Shown here: positions 37,056 through 48,936 of the stretch, in pieces
Layout: each line of letters opens with the position of its first letter
Position numbering within the stretch: the stretch's first letter is position 1
DNA from: Elephas maximus indicus
Taxonomy: Eukaryota > Chordata > Mammalia > Proboscidea > Elephantidae
NCBI RefSeq assembly: GCF_024166365.1
Contig: NC_064819.1
Location: 164,180,793-164,244,792 of the forward strand
DNA length: 64,000 nucleotides
Reading direction: 5' to 3'
Program-made: the position numbers and the translations under genes
The notes under the pieces: generated by a model
Told to the model about the DNA's origin: nothing
Database searches by the model: none
Seen by the model: only the letters and a program-made list of their open reading frames with translations

Positions 37056-38032
37056 CTAAAAAAAATACACATCAAAGTAAAATTTAAAAGGTCAGGAGTA
37101 TCAGTTAGATAAAGGCTTGGCTTCCTCTTTCCCGGCCTTTCTTAGTGCAAAGTATGATCAAATGTAATTTAACAAAAAAGTGTTTTTTTATCTTGGAAAA
37201 TTCATTATTAAAGGCAGTCTTCTACAGATGCATTCACTGTAACAGTTCATACAACTCTTAAACTCATACATTACTGTGGTTTACGTATATTACATACATT
37301 CTCTTTTCAAGTTCTTCATAATAAACTCAAATACTTTATAATAAAAATATAGAAAGAGGTCAGGCTCCTTTTCCTTGTTACATGTGCACATTTACGTTTT
37401 CCCATATGTCAACACTGTTTCCTCTTGAGTGTACAGACCTCAGGGGAGTGCCGAGTCTGCCTAACTTGTTTGGGATAGCATAGAGCCACAGAGCCTGTGC
37501 CAGGGAGCAGTTCCAGTAAGTGCTCCCCCCCAAAAAACAGTAATGATTAAGTTTTGTAAGTTTTTTTTTTTATTTCATTTGTATAAATTATATGAAGAGA
37601 TCAAGATAAGCATTTATGGGACTGTTTAGTTTGCAATTTTTAAATTACTATACTTACAGAGTTGCATATATTTACTCCCACCAACAGCAACGACATTAAC
37701 ACCTCCTCCCTCTTCTACACATTCTATTACCCCAATGGGGATAATATGTCAAAGATTCCCATGAAAACATTCATATTACTATAGACAAGATATGTGTGGC
37801 ACTGATGGGTGGTACTGGAGAGAATGGAGAGAAAGGAAGAGAGAAGGAGATAATATATCTCAAATACCACCTAAACCAAAAATAAAAAACACAGGAGGAA
37901 GGCTTGAAGTATTAGAATGTGCCCCTAAGTAAAAAGTGAAATACCACACATTACATCATTACATATTGTGAATTTTCTCTCTAAAACACTAATATTCTAA
38001 AATATCTTACTAAAAATCACTTAAAAGTAACT

Positions 38033-38262
38033 AATCTCTGTTCTACAAAATCTTATTCTAAGGAAATGGTGGCAAGCAACGGTCATAGAGACCCTATAAG
38101 ACAGAGTAGGACTGCCCCATACAGTTTCCAAGGAGTGGCTGGTGGATTCAAACTGCCAACTTTTTGCTAAATGCTTAACCATTGTGCCTCCAGGGCCACC
38201 AGGGCCCCAATCTGTGTTCTACAAAATCTTATTCAAAGGAAGTGGTGACAAGCAATGGTCAT
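38033..38262 (-). mobile_element. AfroSINE fragment flanked by 54-bp direct repeats
   Basis: An AfroSINE lacking its 3' tail (about 38083-38208; head ccaccagggcccc on plus) lies between two copies of a 54-bp sequence at 38033-38086 and 38209-38262 (49 of 54 identical by my count). That is far longer than a usual TSD. Confidence 0.8.
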
Positions 38263-38618
38263 TAAAAAAAAAATGGTATTCACATTAAAACAAAAATTGG
38301 CTTTAAAGCCTACAATGCCAGCATTTCTCATACGTATGAAAGAACGTTCATTCATACATAATGACTCTGACACACATCACAAAAATTAATAATTAAGTAG
38401 TTGTGCTTGGATAATAGAAACTAAACCGAATAAAATTCCATTTCAGAGGTAACACCAAGAAACTGTCACAGATTGGAGGAGACATTGCAACTAAATGCAA
38501 AGTGGAATCCTGGATTGGATCCTACAACAGATAAAGGACTTCAGCGAAAAAATGACAAAATTTGGTAAGGTCTGTAGTGAAATGAATGGTATCTAGCCAA
38601 CATTAATTTCTTAGTTTT

Positions 38619-39221
38619 TTGTTCTACTTTATATAAACACACACACATTTATTACTGTACTTTAGATGAAGGTTTCAGAACAAACTAGCTTCTCATTAAA
38701 CAGTTATTACACGTATTGTTTTGTGACACTGGTTACCAAAACCATGACATGTCAACACTCTCCCTTCTCGACCTTGGGCTCCCTATTACCAGCTTTCCTA
38801 TCCCCTCCTGCCTTCTAGTCCTTGCCCCTGGGCTGGTGTGCCCCTTTAGTCTCTTTTTTTTGCGGGGGGGGCAGTGGGGGGCTGTTTAATCTTTGACTTA
38901 AGGGTAAAACCCAGGAGTACTTCATTACTGAGCTAAAAGGGTATCCGGGTGCCATACTCTCAGGGTTTCTTCAGTCCCAGTCGGGCTGGTAACTCTGGTC
39001 TTTTTTTGTGAGTTAGAATTTTGTTCTACATTTTTCTCCAGCTCTGTCCGGGACCTTCTATTGTGATCCCTGTCAGAGCAGTTGGTGGTGGCAGCTAGGC
39101 ACCATCCAGTTGTACTGGACTCAGTCTGGTGGAGGCTGTGGTAGTTGTGGTCCATCAGTCCTTTGGGCTAATTTTTCCCTTGTGTCTTTAGTTTTCTTCA
39201 TTCTCCCCTGCTCCCGATGGG
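38619..39221 (-). mobile_element. L1 LINE, 5'-truncated, 3' UTR
   Basis: A minus-strand L1 3' end of the same subfamily as 12.5-15.0 kb (plus strand: tgtgacactggttaccaaaa, gacatgtcaacactctccct). A 16-bp TSD with two mismatches (ttaatttcttagtttt and ttaatttctcactttt) lies at 38603-38618 and 39222-39237. A G-rich run occurs at 38860-38882. Confidence 0.85.
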
Positions 39222-39257
39222 TTAATTTCTCACTTTTGAGAAATGTACCACGGTTAT

Positions 39258-39422
39258 ACACAAGTCTGGTACTAGGGTGAGGCAAGTGAGTTGTCTAATG
39301 GACAAAATTTAAGGAGGTACTCACTCAGTGCTGTGCAAGTGCAGGATCAGGACCCTACAGGGACTGCCTCCTTAAATTTTCTGCCCTAGGCACCTAGCTT
39401 GTCTCACCCTAGTCCCTGCTCT
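39258..39422. mobile_element. small hAT-like MITE with long inverted repeats
   Basis: About 165 bp. The left arm (actagggtgaggcaagtgag, then acaaaatttaaggagg) is matched by the right arm read on the other strand (gactagggtgagacaagcta, then agaaaatttaaggagg). GGTTAT flanks it at 39252-39257 and 39423-39428, consistent with part of a hAT-type TSD. Non-coding. Confidence 0.7.
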
Positions 39423-39589
39423 GGTTATGTGAGATGTTAACATAAGGGGAAACAGGGTGAAGGGTATGTGGGAAAACTCTATTATCTTTGCAACTCTTCT
39501 ATATATCTAAAATTGTTTAAAAACAAAGAGTTAAAGAAATTTGGAACCACACTCAGAGGCTGAAGTCTGCAAATTATATAGGCATAAAA

Positions 39590-39812
39590 ATGTAATGGGA
39601 AGAACCACACCTGGCATCAAATGATCTAGCCTTAAGTCCCATTTACTGGCCCAGCGATCTATGATGACATCTCTCAAATCCTGAGTCCTCATTGGCAAAG
39701 GAGGTGATAACAGTGCCTGACTTACCTTCCTTACCTGTTTGTAAGTAAAATTAAATGAGATCATATGTGTGAAGTACTCTCTTATAAGCTGAAAACTGTT
39801 ACACATATATCA
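39590..39812 (+). repeat. MIR SINE, diverged
   Basis: MIR-like order: 'cacacctggcatcaaatgat', 'gtcccatttactggcccagc', 'tgagtcctcattggcaaagg' and 'taaaattaaatgagatcata'. Confidence 0.6.
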
Positions 39813-39887
39813 CATGCATAGTTATTTAACAAATACTATTTGTTAAGTAAATTTAGGATAAATTTACTTAAATTTGTTAAGTAAATT

Positions 39888-40050
39888 TATGGCACAGTGG
39901 TTAAAGCGCTTCGCTGCTAGCCATAAGGTTTGAACCAACTGCAGCTCCGAGGGAGAAAGATATGGCAGTCTGCTTCCATAAAGATTTACAGCCTTGCAAA
40001 CATTATAGGTTGGTATGAGTCAGAATCAACTCAATGGCAGTGAGTTTTTA
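39888..40050 (+). mobile_element. AfroSINE, long form, head truncated
   Basis: 'ggcacagtggttaaagcgct', 'ggcagtctgcttccataaag' and 'ggtatgagtcagaatcaact' give the long-form layout with a shortened 5' end. Confidence 0.85.
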
Positions 40051-40191
40051 ATCCAAATCAATTTTTTGGTAATTTCCATTCAATGTCTATTAGCTGTTTA
40101 ATCCAGAATGGAAAAATACTGCTCTAAATTTATAGTTTTCCAATTTTTTAGCACCAACACTTTACAATGTCCCTGGGAATCAAGATACCAA

Positions 40192-40766
40192 CAGAAGCCC
40201 AAGAGACAGAAAGGGCCACATAAACCAGAGACTACATCAGCCTGAGACCAGAAGAACTAGATGGTGCCTAGCTATAACTGATGGCTGCCCTGACAGGGGA
40301 CACAACAGAGAACCCCTGAGGGAGCAGGAGAGCAGTGGGATGCAGACCTCAAATTCTCATAACAAGACCAGACTTAATGGTCCTACTGAGATTAAAAGGA
40401 CCCTAGAGGTCACGGTCCCCAGACCTTCTGTTAGCCCAAGACAGGAACCATTCCCAAAGCCAACTCTTCAGACAGGGATTGGACTGGAGTATGCGATAGA
40501 AAATGATACTGGTGAGGAGTGAGCTTCTTGGATCAAGTAGACACATGAGTCTATGTGGGCAGCTCCTGTCTGAAGGGGAGATGAGAGGGTAGACGGGGTC
40601 AGAAGCTGGCCGAATGGACACAAAAATAGAGAGTGGAGGGAAGGAGTGTGCTGTCTTATTAGAGAGAGAGCAACTAGGAGTATATAGCAAGGTATATATA
40701 AATTTTTGTATGAGAGACTGACTTGATTTGTAAACTTTCCCTTAAAGAACAATAAAAAAAAAAAAA
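40192..40766 (+). mobile_element. L1 LINE, 5'-truncated 3' end
   Basis: About 560 bp of L1 3' UTR plus poly(A). A perfect 10-bp TSD, aagataccaa, at 40182-40191 and 40767-40776 defines it. It is antisense to COQ3, about 235 bp from the exon at 41001. Confidence 0.95.
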
Positions 40767-41000
40767 AAGATACCAAAGAATACTGGAAAAACCCAGTATT
40801 GACGGCCAACTTGAAATATGAAGCCTGGGGGCAAGGACTCTCCAGCAGAGATGCTGTCTCTTAATACTGGCTTCCCAGTTCCTCCTTCCCTAAACCTTGC
40901 CCACTGGTCTGCTAAGGTATTATGGGACAATTTATTGCTATGGACATATGCACATATGCAAAACAAAAACAAACAAATAAGTAAACTCTGTAAGTCTTAC

Positions 41001-41243
41001 TTGTAACACTCGACAGCAGCACTGTATAAATGTTTCTAGATCAAGCACATGTTCTACAACCTCAGAAGCTACGATGGCATCAAATGTTTCTATGGTTTCT
41101 TCCACAATCTCTTCCAGAGAACATGCTCTGTACTCTATCCTCTTAGCCAGGACTGGATCAAATGATTTATGATGTTGTGCTGTTTTAATGTTCTCATCCA
41201 CAGGATCGATTCCAATAACTGAAGCCCCGAGCCGACCTAGAGG
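41001..41243 (-). CDS. COQ3: COQ3 exon with SAM-binding motif II region
   Basis: 243 bases, 81 codons, phase 0 at both ends: acceptor ...attag before CCTCTAGG and donor GTAAGA. It encodes PLGRLGASVIGIDPVDENIK, whose acidic residue after strand 2 binds the SAM ribose in class I methyltransferases, then the SLEEI block and FDAIVASEVVEHVLDLETF, the strand-4 region with the conserved EVxEH of UbiG/COQ3. COQ3 performs the two O-methylations of ubiquinone synthesis in the mitochondrial matrix as part of the CoQ synthesis complex. The frame is intact and close to human throughout. Confidence 0.97.
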
Positions 41244-43122
41244 CTAATGGCATAAAAAACTGTTACCCACAGGAAGAAAACAGAACGCGTTAGCAATAAA
41301 ATTTTATCAAAAATTAAACAAGATCAGTCATGAGGTGGTTTATGGGTACGTGGGGGCTCATTACATCATTTTCTCTAGTTTGCATATGTTTGAGATTTTC
41401 CATCATAAAAAGTTCAAAAGTGAGAACAACAATCAAAACAAACAAAAAAAAAATCAAGAGCCAATTGAGAACAACAAATCAAAATAGTCTGTATTTTCTC
41501 TAGATATATTTACATGCACACAGTAAAGTTTTAACGTATTTAAAGTGTAATAAATGCAATATGCTATTATAAAAACAGCAATTTCTGAGATCTTCAAATT
41601 TTCTAAAGAACAGTTTTTCTTAATAGATCTTCTGTGACTGACTAGAAATGACTTAGTCAATTTTTTCAACTTTTATATTTAATCACTACCCATGACATAC
41701 TCAAGTTTTTAAAAATAGTTTTATTTTTGATCAAAACTTGCCTAATTGTTATACTGTGTTAGTCAATACGCTACATGTACATATTATTATTTTTAACGTT
41801 AGAGCCGTAAAATCTGCAACAACAAATTGAGCAGACTGCCGAATATGCATAAGATAATCTTGCTCATTTACAATTTGATATACCACATTTTTTTTTATCT
41901 TTTGTAAAATAATATTGTGTTTTAGGTGAAAGTTCACACAGAAAATTAGGTTCCCTTTTAACAATTATTGTACAAATTGTTTTCTGCCATTGGTTACAAT
42001 TTTTACAATGTGTCAGCATTCTCATTATTTCCATTCTACTTGTTCTGTTTCCATTGATTTAGCTTCCCCTCCCCTCCTTGCCTTCTCATCTTTGCTTCTG
42101 GGTAAATGTTGACTGTTTGGTCTCACATAGTTAATTGTTTAAGGGAACACGTTACTTGCGGGTGATACTGTTTATTTTATAAGCTAATCTATTGTTTGGC
42201 TGAGAAGTGACCTGCGGAAATAGCTTCAATTCCAAGTTCAAAAGGTATCTTAGGGCAATAGTCTCGGGGGTTCCTCTAGTCATTCTCAGTCCGGCAGGTG
42301 TGGTCATTTTTAGAAATGATACACTACATATTCTTAATTCTAAGGGATGTATTTTTACATATTTTAACTTTCCTGAAATTTGCAATAGTCCACTGCCAGT
42401 TGAGGAACGTGCGGCTGTGCACGTAAGAACTCAGCTGGGGGTCAAAGGCCTTCGTTAGCCTCACGGTCAACTAGGCTGAACTGTGGGCCTTGACAATACC
42501 ATATTCCAATGAATCATAACTGGCATTTGCATCCCACCTTGTTCCTTAAAATATCTTACAAAGATTAGGTTATGATGCAGTATTAAAATGAAAGTCATTG
42601 TGTTGAGAGAAAAAAATGCAAAATAGAATCACAGGGCATAAATTTACTATACACTGAGCAATATTCTCCACAGGAAAAATGACTACTCTTCCAAATACTC
42701 AAAAGCACCTAAGAAGGGAAGAGCCCCCTAAGCAGGCAAAACTCCATTAGGTTTTGTCACTGAAGCAAGTACAAAAGGAAGACTTATCACTGCATTTAAA
42801 CCACGGGAAACTGCCTAATCTCTTGGGAGAGAAGAGATTATAGAATTGCTAAAACCTGTTATCTGAGCTTTGTTATTCGAATGACCTATGTTACATTTTT
42901 GTTTAAAAAAAAGGAAACTCATCACTATATTTTTCAGAATTCCTAGATTTAAAAATAATAATTAAAAACATGTATTACTTTTGTGAACAAATAAAATATA
43001 CACACTTATTTTTTTTTGTGAACAATATTGTTTGTTAAAAAGATCAATGAGGCATAAACCCACTCCCTGTCAAATTTTTCTTCCCCAGTTAAAAATGGGA
43101 AAAAGCTATATCAGTTTCTTAC
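41244..43122 (-). other. COQ3: COQ3 intron (between exons 41001 and 43123)
   Basis: 1.9 kb. It contains one old L1 3' UTR fragment (about 41897-42330, minus). The rest is AT-rich sequence without recognisable features. Confidence 0.9.
41897..42330 (-). mobile_element. old L1 3' UTR fragment
   Basis: The plus strand shows a diverged reverse complement of an L1 3' UTR: 'aaattgttttctgccattgg', 'tgtcagcattctcattattt', 'cttctcatctttgcttctgg' and 'gtcattctcagtccggcagg'. Confidence 0.6.
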
Positions 43123-43222
43123 TTCAGTTAACAATCCACCACCACAGCCAACATCGAGAATCTTCATTCCAGACAAAGGTTTTCCTGGCTGGTGATCAGT
43201 AACCGTTTTCAAAAGATTGTCT
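43123..43222 (-). CDS. COQ3: COQ3 exon with SAM-binding motif I
   Basis: 100 bases: the first completes an Arg codon, then 33 codons end in Glu at a GTAAG donor. It encodes DNLLKT, then HQPGKPLSGMKILDVGCGGG with LLTE after it. DVGCGGG is the glycine-rich motif I loop that binds S-adenosylmethionine. The acceptor is tttaaag before AGACAATC, with a weak pyrimidine tract. All motif I residues are present. Confidence 0.96.
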
Positions 43223-43513
43223 CTTTAAAAAATTCAAAACACACAAAGACAAAGGATTAATTTTATAAATGAAAAGTCTTAAAAGTGCATAATTTCAAGG
43301 AAATTAAAGCATCCATTTGAAATGAGTTGATATTTTTGGATAAAAAAATTTTTTTCATTTTCCACATTAAATGACTCATATTTAATTTATGAAATATTTT
43401 CAGTAATCAAAAGAGGTTTAAAGTAAAATTGAAATAATCTAGTAGTAACTATGATTTATTATTTTAGTAATAATATAAAGGAACCTAGTTTAGATTAACA
43501 ATTTTATTTGCAA

Positions 43514-43711
43514 GGAGCCCTGGTGGCACAATGGTTAAATGCTCAGGGGCTAACTGCAGGTCACACTTTGAACTTACCAGTGGCTCAGAAGGAGAAAAGA
43601 TCTTGCAACCTGCTCCCGTAAAGATTATAGCCTAGGAAACTCCATGGAGCAGTTCTACTCTGTCATATAGGGTCGCTGTGAGTCGAAATCAACTCCATAG
43701 CACACGACGAC
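43514..43711 (+). mobile_element. AfroSINE, long form
   Basis: Head 'ggagccctggtggcacaatg', middle 'ttgcaacctgctcccgtaaa', tail 'gctgtgagtcgaaatcaact'. Confidence 0.9.
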
Positions 43712-44030
43712 AAGAATTTTATTTGCTTGAGAGACCATGGCACCTGAGACATCTATTAACTATGTTGTCAGCACTTGATAGACCCCTTTGATGTCAGCAG
43801 TAAATGGGTTACTTTATAGAGTTTAGAAGAAGTAGATAGGAGACCTATGTTTTTCAGGATTTCTCTATATTCCCTTCTAAACTGAGTCTCTTTTAATCTT
43901 CTAAATTAGAGGTATTTTCACATGTGATCACGTAAACAGGGATTCATATCAAGTAAACGTAATTCTAAGACAATCATAGTAATACTTTACTGCACATGAA
44001 CATGTGCACCTGCACACACACATTCACATA

Positions 44031-44243
44031 AACCAAAACCAGACGCCGGTCAGGTCTATTCCCACTTATGGCGACCACAAGTATTTTAGAATAGAACTGT
44101 ACCCCATAGAGTTTTCAATAGCTGTGATCTTTCAGAAGTACAACACCAGGCCTTTCTTCTGAGGCACCTCTGGGTGGATTCAAACCACCAACATTTTGGT
44201 TAGTAGCCTAGCACTTAACCATTTGTGCCACCCAAAGATTCCT
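44031..44243 (-). mobile_element. AfroSINE, long form, diverged
   Basis: The tail is at 44035 (gccggtcaggtctattccca), the middle block reads 'gatctttcagaagtacaaca' and the head is near 44235 (tttgtgccacccaaagattc). Confidence 0.8.
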
Positions 44244-44369
44244 CATGCTCGCACAGGTAGATATATAACTAATGGTATTGTAAATTAACCTTTTAAATTG
44301 GGACTATATTTGTATTTAAATTATACTTATATTAAAATTGGTACTATATATAACAAGAATATTTTTTAT

Positions 44370-44985
44370 CGCTATTGAAGTCTGATCCATTCTTCGCACA
44401 GCAGCCCAAATAACTCTTTTATAGCATAATTTAGATTATATTACTTCCCTTCAATGCCTTCCAATTATACTCAGATTAAATATCAACTTCTAACCATAGC
44501 TTGTAATGCTCTGGGTGATCTGTTTTAGTGTGATGTCTACATAAAGGTGTTAGAAGAGAGTATGTAGTTCTCAAACTTGAGTTTGCATCAGAATCACCTG
44601 GAAGGTTTGTCAAAACACAAATTGCTGACCTTTAGATTCTGACTCAGTAGGTCTAGGGTAAGACCTGCCAATCTGCATTTCTAATGAGTTTCCAGGGGTA
44701 CTGATGTTGCTGACTCAGGGCCCATACTCTGAAAGCCACTGATCTAGCCTAACAGAATAACATTGCCTGCTTTTCTCTGCCTTAGTGTTTCAGTGATTCA
44801 CTAATTCAGTGGAAAGAAAAAGGGTGCCAATTTTCTCTTCTTGGCACACTGATTCTGGATGTACCAGCAAAAATCAATCAGAAAGTTCCTTGAGGGCAGA
44901 GCCTATGCCTGATATTCTCAGTGTCTATTACAGTGGTTTGCCCATAATGGCTGCTCAAAAGCATCTGATGAACAAATGAAGAATT
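44370..44985 (+). mobile_element. L2 LINE 3' end, split by MER5A
   Basis: 'cttcccttcaatgccttcca' and 'gtaatgctctgggtgatctg' on the left, then 'gttccttgagggcagagcct' and 'tattacagtggtttgcccat' on the right, are the standard L2 3' landmarks. A second L2-like 3' end is at 45010-45145. Confidence 0.7.
44554..44748 (+). mobile_element. MER5A hAT DNA transposon
   Basis: Near-complete MER5A text: 'gttctcaaacttgagtttgc', 'atcagaatcacctggaaggt', 'ctgactcagtaggtctaggg' and 'caatctgcatttctaatgag'. Confidence 0.85.
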
Positions 44986-46476
44986 TCTTAAAAATTCAAG
45001 CCCTGATGAGCCCTTGTCTCTATCTCCCACAGCAAACTGTAAATTCCTGAAGCACATGAACTATGTTTCGTTCATCTTAGTAGCTTTTACAGAGTCACCC
45101 CTAAGTTCTGCACAAGGTAAGTTCTCAATATATATTTGTTGGATGGAACTATCTCAGCAGTATTCCCTTTACCAGAACTACCAATGGTCAAAAAGGCCAC
45201 CGCAGAGGAGGTGGAGCCAAGATGGAGGAATAGACAGACACTTCCCACGAACCCTCTTTACAACAAAGACCTGAAAAAACAAGTGAAATGAGTATATCTG
45301 TGACAAGCTGGGAACCCTGAGCATCAAAGACAAGCTTAGACAATGAACTGAGGGGCAGGGGGAGGAAGAGACCGTTCAGAAGTGGAGAGGAGTTACCGGA
45401 CCTGAATCGCGGGGGAGCCCTCAGGCACCATTTCCAAAGCGGTGGCAGCGGCGGCGGACTGATACTAGCGTTCGGCTGCAGTTTCCTCAGGGAGAAGCAG
45501 GGAGCCTCACAGCCTACTCACACCTCCACAACTGGAGAATAACGGCACTCCTGACAAAAGCTAAGTACTTGCGTACATTTTACCGCGTCCCCCACCCCCA
45601 AGCCGGCTTCAGTGGCTGAATCCCTGGGCCTGAGATAGGTCCTGTTCAGCACCTACAGCCATCCTCCCGGCCTTGGGGAAGGAAAAAATTTATAATTGGG
45701 GGTAAAAGATAATTTGCTAGCTCCATTAACCGGGGGAGCTCAGGACAGAAGCAGCTCCTGTCCAAGCATAAACTGTCTGTGGACCTTGACGCCTTTCCCT
45801 TCTGCATGGACCTGTGTGGGCCTATTTCGGGAGAATAGGCCCTTGTTGGCAGACTCCAACCATTTCAGCTGCGCAGTGGACAGGTGGGTGTTTGACGTTT
45901 GGCATTGCTTTACCTATTAAACAAGGTCCTCACCTACCCACATTAGGGACCTAAGGACTGGTAGCTCCACCCAGGTCACCTAGCCACCCGTGACAGGGGT
46001 CCAGGAATAACTGGTACCTCCCAGTCCTTACAACCAAAAACTTTAGGTGCCCATGATCCGTCTGCAGAATCCACCCACCTGCACGCTCTGGAGAACAGGG
46101 GCGCGTTTTCCTCAGAGACACTTGGGGGTCGGTTCTCAGCCCCCTGCCTTGTTCAGAGTGTGACCCCCTGCTGCAATCAGATACCAGTATATGCACCAAT
46201 CCCCCTGCCCCTCTAAGACTGTAGGACAGAGCCTGTACCACACACTTGATCAGCTACCTGGAAACCTGAGCTGAATTCATACAAGAAAACTGAATGGACT
46301 CCTAGACTGATATACCTGGTAACAGCTCTAGCCAGCTAGGAACAGGACACCAGAGCTCCAAAGGCGAAAATAATCAAGCTAGCTCACTCAAGCAACCCAT
46401 AGGGGTATACCAAAACAAAACAAAGCAAGCAGCTACAACACAGTAAGCAAGCATAAATTAATACAATAACTTACAG

Positions 46477-47384
46477 GTGGCTTGGAGACAACAGTCAATA
46501 TCAAGTCACATAAAGAGACAGACCATGATCACCTCAACAGGCTCTCAAAACAAAGAATCCAGGGATCTTCTAGATGAAAGGGCATTCCTGGAATTACCAG
46601 ATGCAAAATACAAAAATTTAAATATACAGAACCCTTCAAGACATCAGGAAAGAAATGAGGCAATACGCACAACAATCCAAGGAAAACACAGATAAAGCAA
46701 TTGAAATTAGAAAGATTATTCAGGAACATAATGAAAAGTTTAATAAGCTGGAAAAATCCATAGACAGACAGCAATCAGAAATTCAGAAGATTAAATAAAA
46801 TTACAGAATTAGACAACTCAACAGAAAGTCAGAGGAACAGAACTGAGCAAGTAGAAGCGAGAATTTCTGAACTTGAAGATAAACCACTTGGCACTAATAT
46901 ATGTGAAGAAAAATCAGATAAAAGAATTAAAAAAATGAAGAAACCTTAAGCATCATGTGGGACTCTATCAAGAGAAATAACCTACGAGTGATTGGAGTAC
47001 CACAACAGGGAGGGATAACAGAAAATACAGAGAAAATTGTTGAAGATTTATTGGCAGAAAACTTTCCTGATATTGTGAAAGATAAGAAGATATCTATCTC
47101 ATCGAACTCCACATAACGTAGGTGTGAAAAGAAAGTCACCAAGACATATTATATTCAAACTTGCCAAAACCAAAGATAAAGAGAGAATTATAAGAGCAGC
47201 GAGGCATAAACGAAAAGTCACCTACAAAGGAGAGCCAGTAAGAATGAGCTTGGACTACTCGGCAGAAACCACGCAGGCAAAAAGGCAATGGGATGACATA
47301 TTTAAAAAATTGAAGGAAAAAAACTGTCTGCCAAGAATCATATATCCATCAATAAAAAAAAATTTTTTTTTTTTTTTTTATTGA
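46477..47384 (+). pseudogene. L1 ORF1 (RNA-binding protein), broken
   Basis: The N-terminal and coiled-coil part (ELPDAKYKNLNIQN) and the C-terminal part (VTYKGEPVRMSLDYSAET, QWDDIFKKLKEKNC, LPRIIYPS) lie in different frames with stops between them. An A9T17 tract with flanking inverted repeats (47349-47384) disrupts the end. Confidence 0.85.
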
Positions 47385-47955
47385 TACTGTCTCTTAAATA
47401 TGAAGGTGAAATTAAGACATTTCCAGATAAACACAAGTTTCAGGAATTCGTAAAAAACAAACCAAAACTACAGAAAATACTAAAGGGAGTTCTTTGGTTA
47501 GAAAATCCATAGTATCAGGTATCAACACAAGACTAGAACACTGGGCAGAGCAATCAGAAGTCAACCAGACAGGGAAATCCAAAAAAAACAAAGCAAGATT
47601 ATTAAAAAAAAAAAAGGCCCAAAACAAGCTAACAGTGATGTTATTATATAAGAGGACAACATTAAAATAATAAAGAGGGACTAAGAAATGTAATCATACA
47701 CCTTCCATATGGAGAGGAAGACATGGCGATACAAAGAAATAAAAGTTAGTTTTAAATTTAGAAAAATAGGCGTAAATAATAAGGTAACCACAAAGGAGAC
47801 AAACTATCCTACTCATCAAAAGAAAATACAAGGGAAAAAAAGAGACTCAGCAGAAACAAAATCAACAACAACAAATATGAGGAAAAGACAATATATGAAG
47901 AAAATCTACTCAGCACATAAAAGGAACTGTCAATACACACAAAAAAGACATCAAA

Positions 47956-48567
47956 ATGACAGCACTAAATTCATGCCTATCCATAACTACCCTGAATGTA
48001 AATGGACTAAACGCACCAGTAAAGAGACAGAGAGTGGCAGAATGCATTAAAAAACAAAATCTATCTATATGCTGCCTACAAGAGACACACCTTAGACTTA
48101 GAGACACAAACAAACTAAAACTCAAAGGATGGAAAAAAATATATCAAGCAAACAACAACCAAAAAAGAGCAGGAGTGGCAATATTAATTTCTGATAAAAT
48201 AGACTTCAAAACTAAATCCATCATAAAGGATAAGGAAGGACACTATATAATGATTAAAGGGACAATACACCAAGAAGATATAACCATAATAAATATTTAT
48301 GCACCCAATGACAGGGCTGCAAGATACATAAAACAAACTCTATCAGCATTGAAAAGTGAGATAGACAGCTCCACAATAATAGTAGGAGACTTCAACACAC
48401 CACTTTCAGTGGAGGACAGGACATCCAGAAAGAAGCTCAATAAAGACGCAGAAGATCTAAATGCCACAATCAACCAACTTGACCTCGTAGACATATACAG
48501 GATACTCCACCCAACAGCAACCAAGTATACTTTCTTTTCTAGTGCACATGGAACATTCTCTAAATAA
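47956..48567 (+). pseudogene. L1 ORF2 endonuclease domain, cut off by deletion
   Basis: About 200 codons are open and keep the apurinic-type endonuclease residues seen in TLNVNGLN (Asn), CCLQETHL (Glu) and IVGDFNTPL (Asp). The frame ends just before the C-terminal Ser-Asp-His motif, where the internal deletion joins to the far C terminus of ORF2. The domain is therefore incomplete. Confidence 0.9.
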
Positions 48568-48936
48568 TAAACGTTGGAGAGGCTGTGGAGAGATTGGAAC
48601 ACTTATATACTGCTGGAGGGAATGTAAAATGGTACAACCACTTTGGAAATCGATTTGGTGCTTCCTTAAAAAGCCAGAAATAGAACTACCATATGATTCA
48701 GCAATCCCACACCTTGGAATATATCCTAGAGAAATAAGAGCCTTTACATGAACAGATATATGCACACCCATGTTTACTGCAGCACTGTTTACAATAGCAA
48801 AAAGATGGAAGGAACCAAGGTGCCCATCAACAGATGAATGGATAAATAAATTATGGTATATTCACACAATGGAATACTACGCATTGATAAAGTATAGTGA
48901 GGAATCTGTGAAACATATCATAACATGGAGGAACCT

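Larger units (their letters stand above)
38440..39535 (+). repeat. ancient interspersed repeat, split by L1 and MITE
   Basis: Second copy of the repeat seen at 24.2-25.4 kb: 'aaactgtcacagattggagg', 'aactaaatgcaaagtggaat', 'cctggattggatcctacaac' before the L1, then 'ggttatgtgagatgttaaca' and 'ggggaaacagggtgaagggt' after the MITE. Confidence 0.65.
37056..41000 (-). other. COQ3: COQ3 intron (between exons 36896 and 41001)
   Basis: 3.9 kb. It contains an AfroSINE fragment with 54-bp flanking repeats, an old repeat interrupted by an L1 and a MITE, a MIR, an AfroSINE and an L1 3' end. 37056-38030 and 38265-38435 hold nothing I recognise. Confidence 0.9.

Noticed and set aside
47956-48567. 203-codon open frame as a host gene
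   Set aside because: It is the L1 ORF2 endonuclease inside an L1 defined by its TSD, cut off by an internal deletion.
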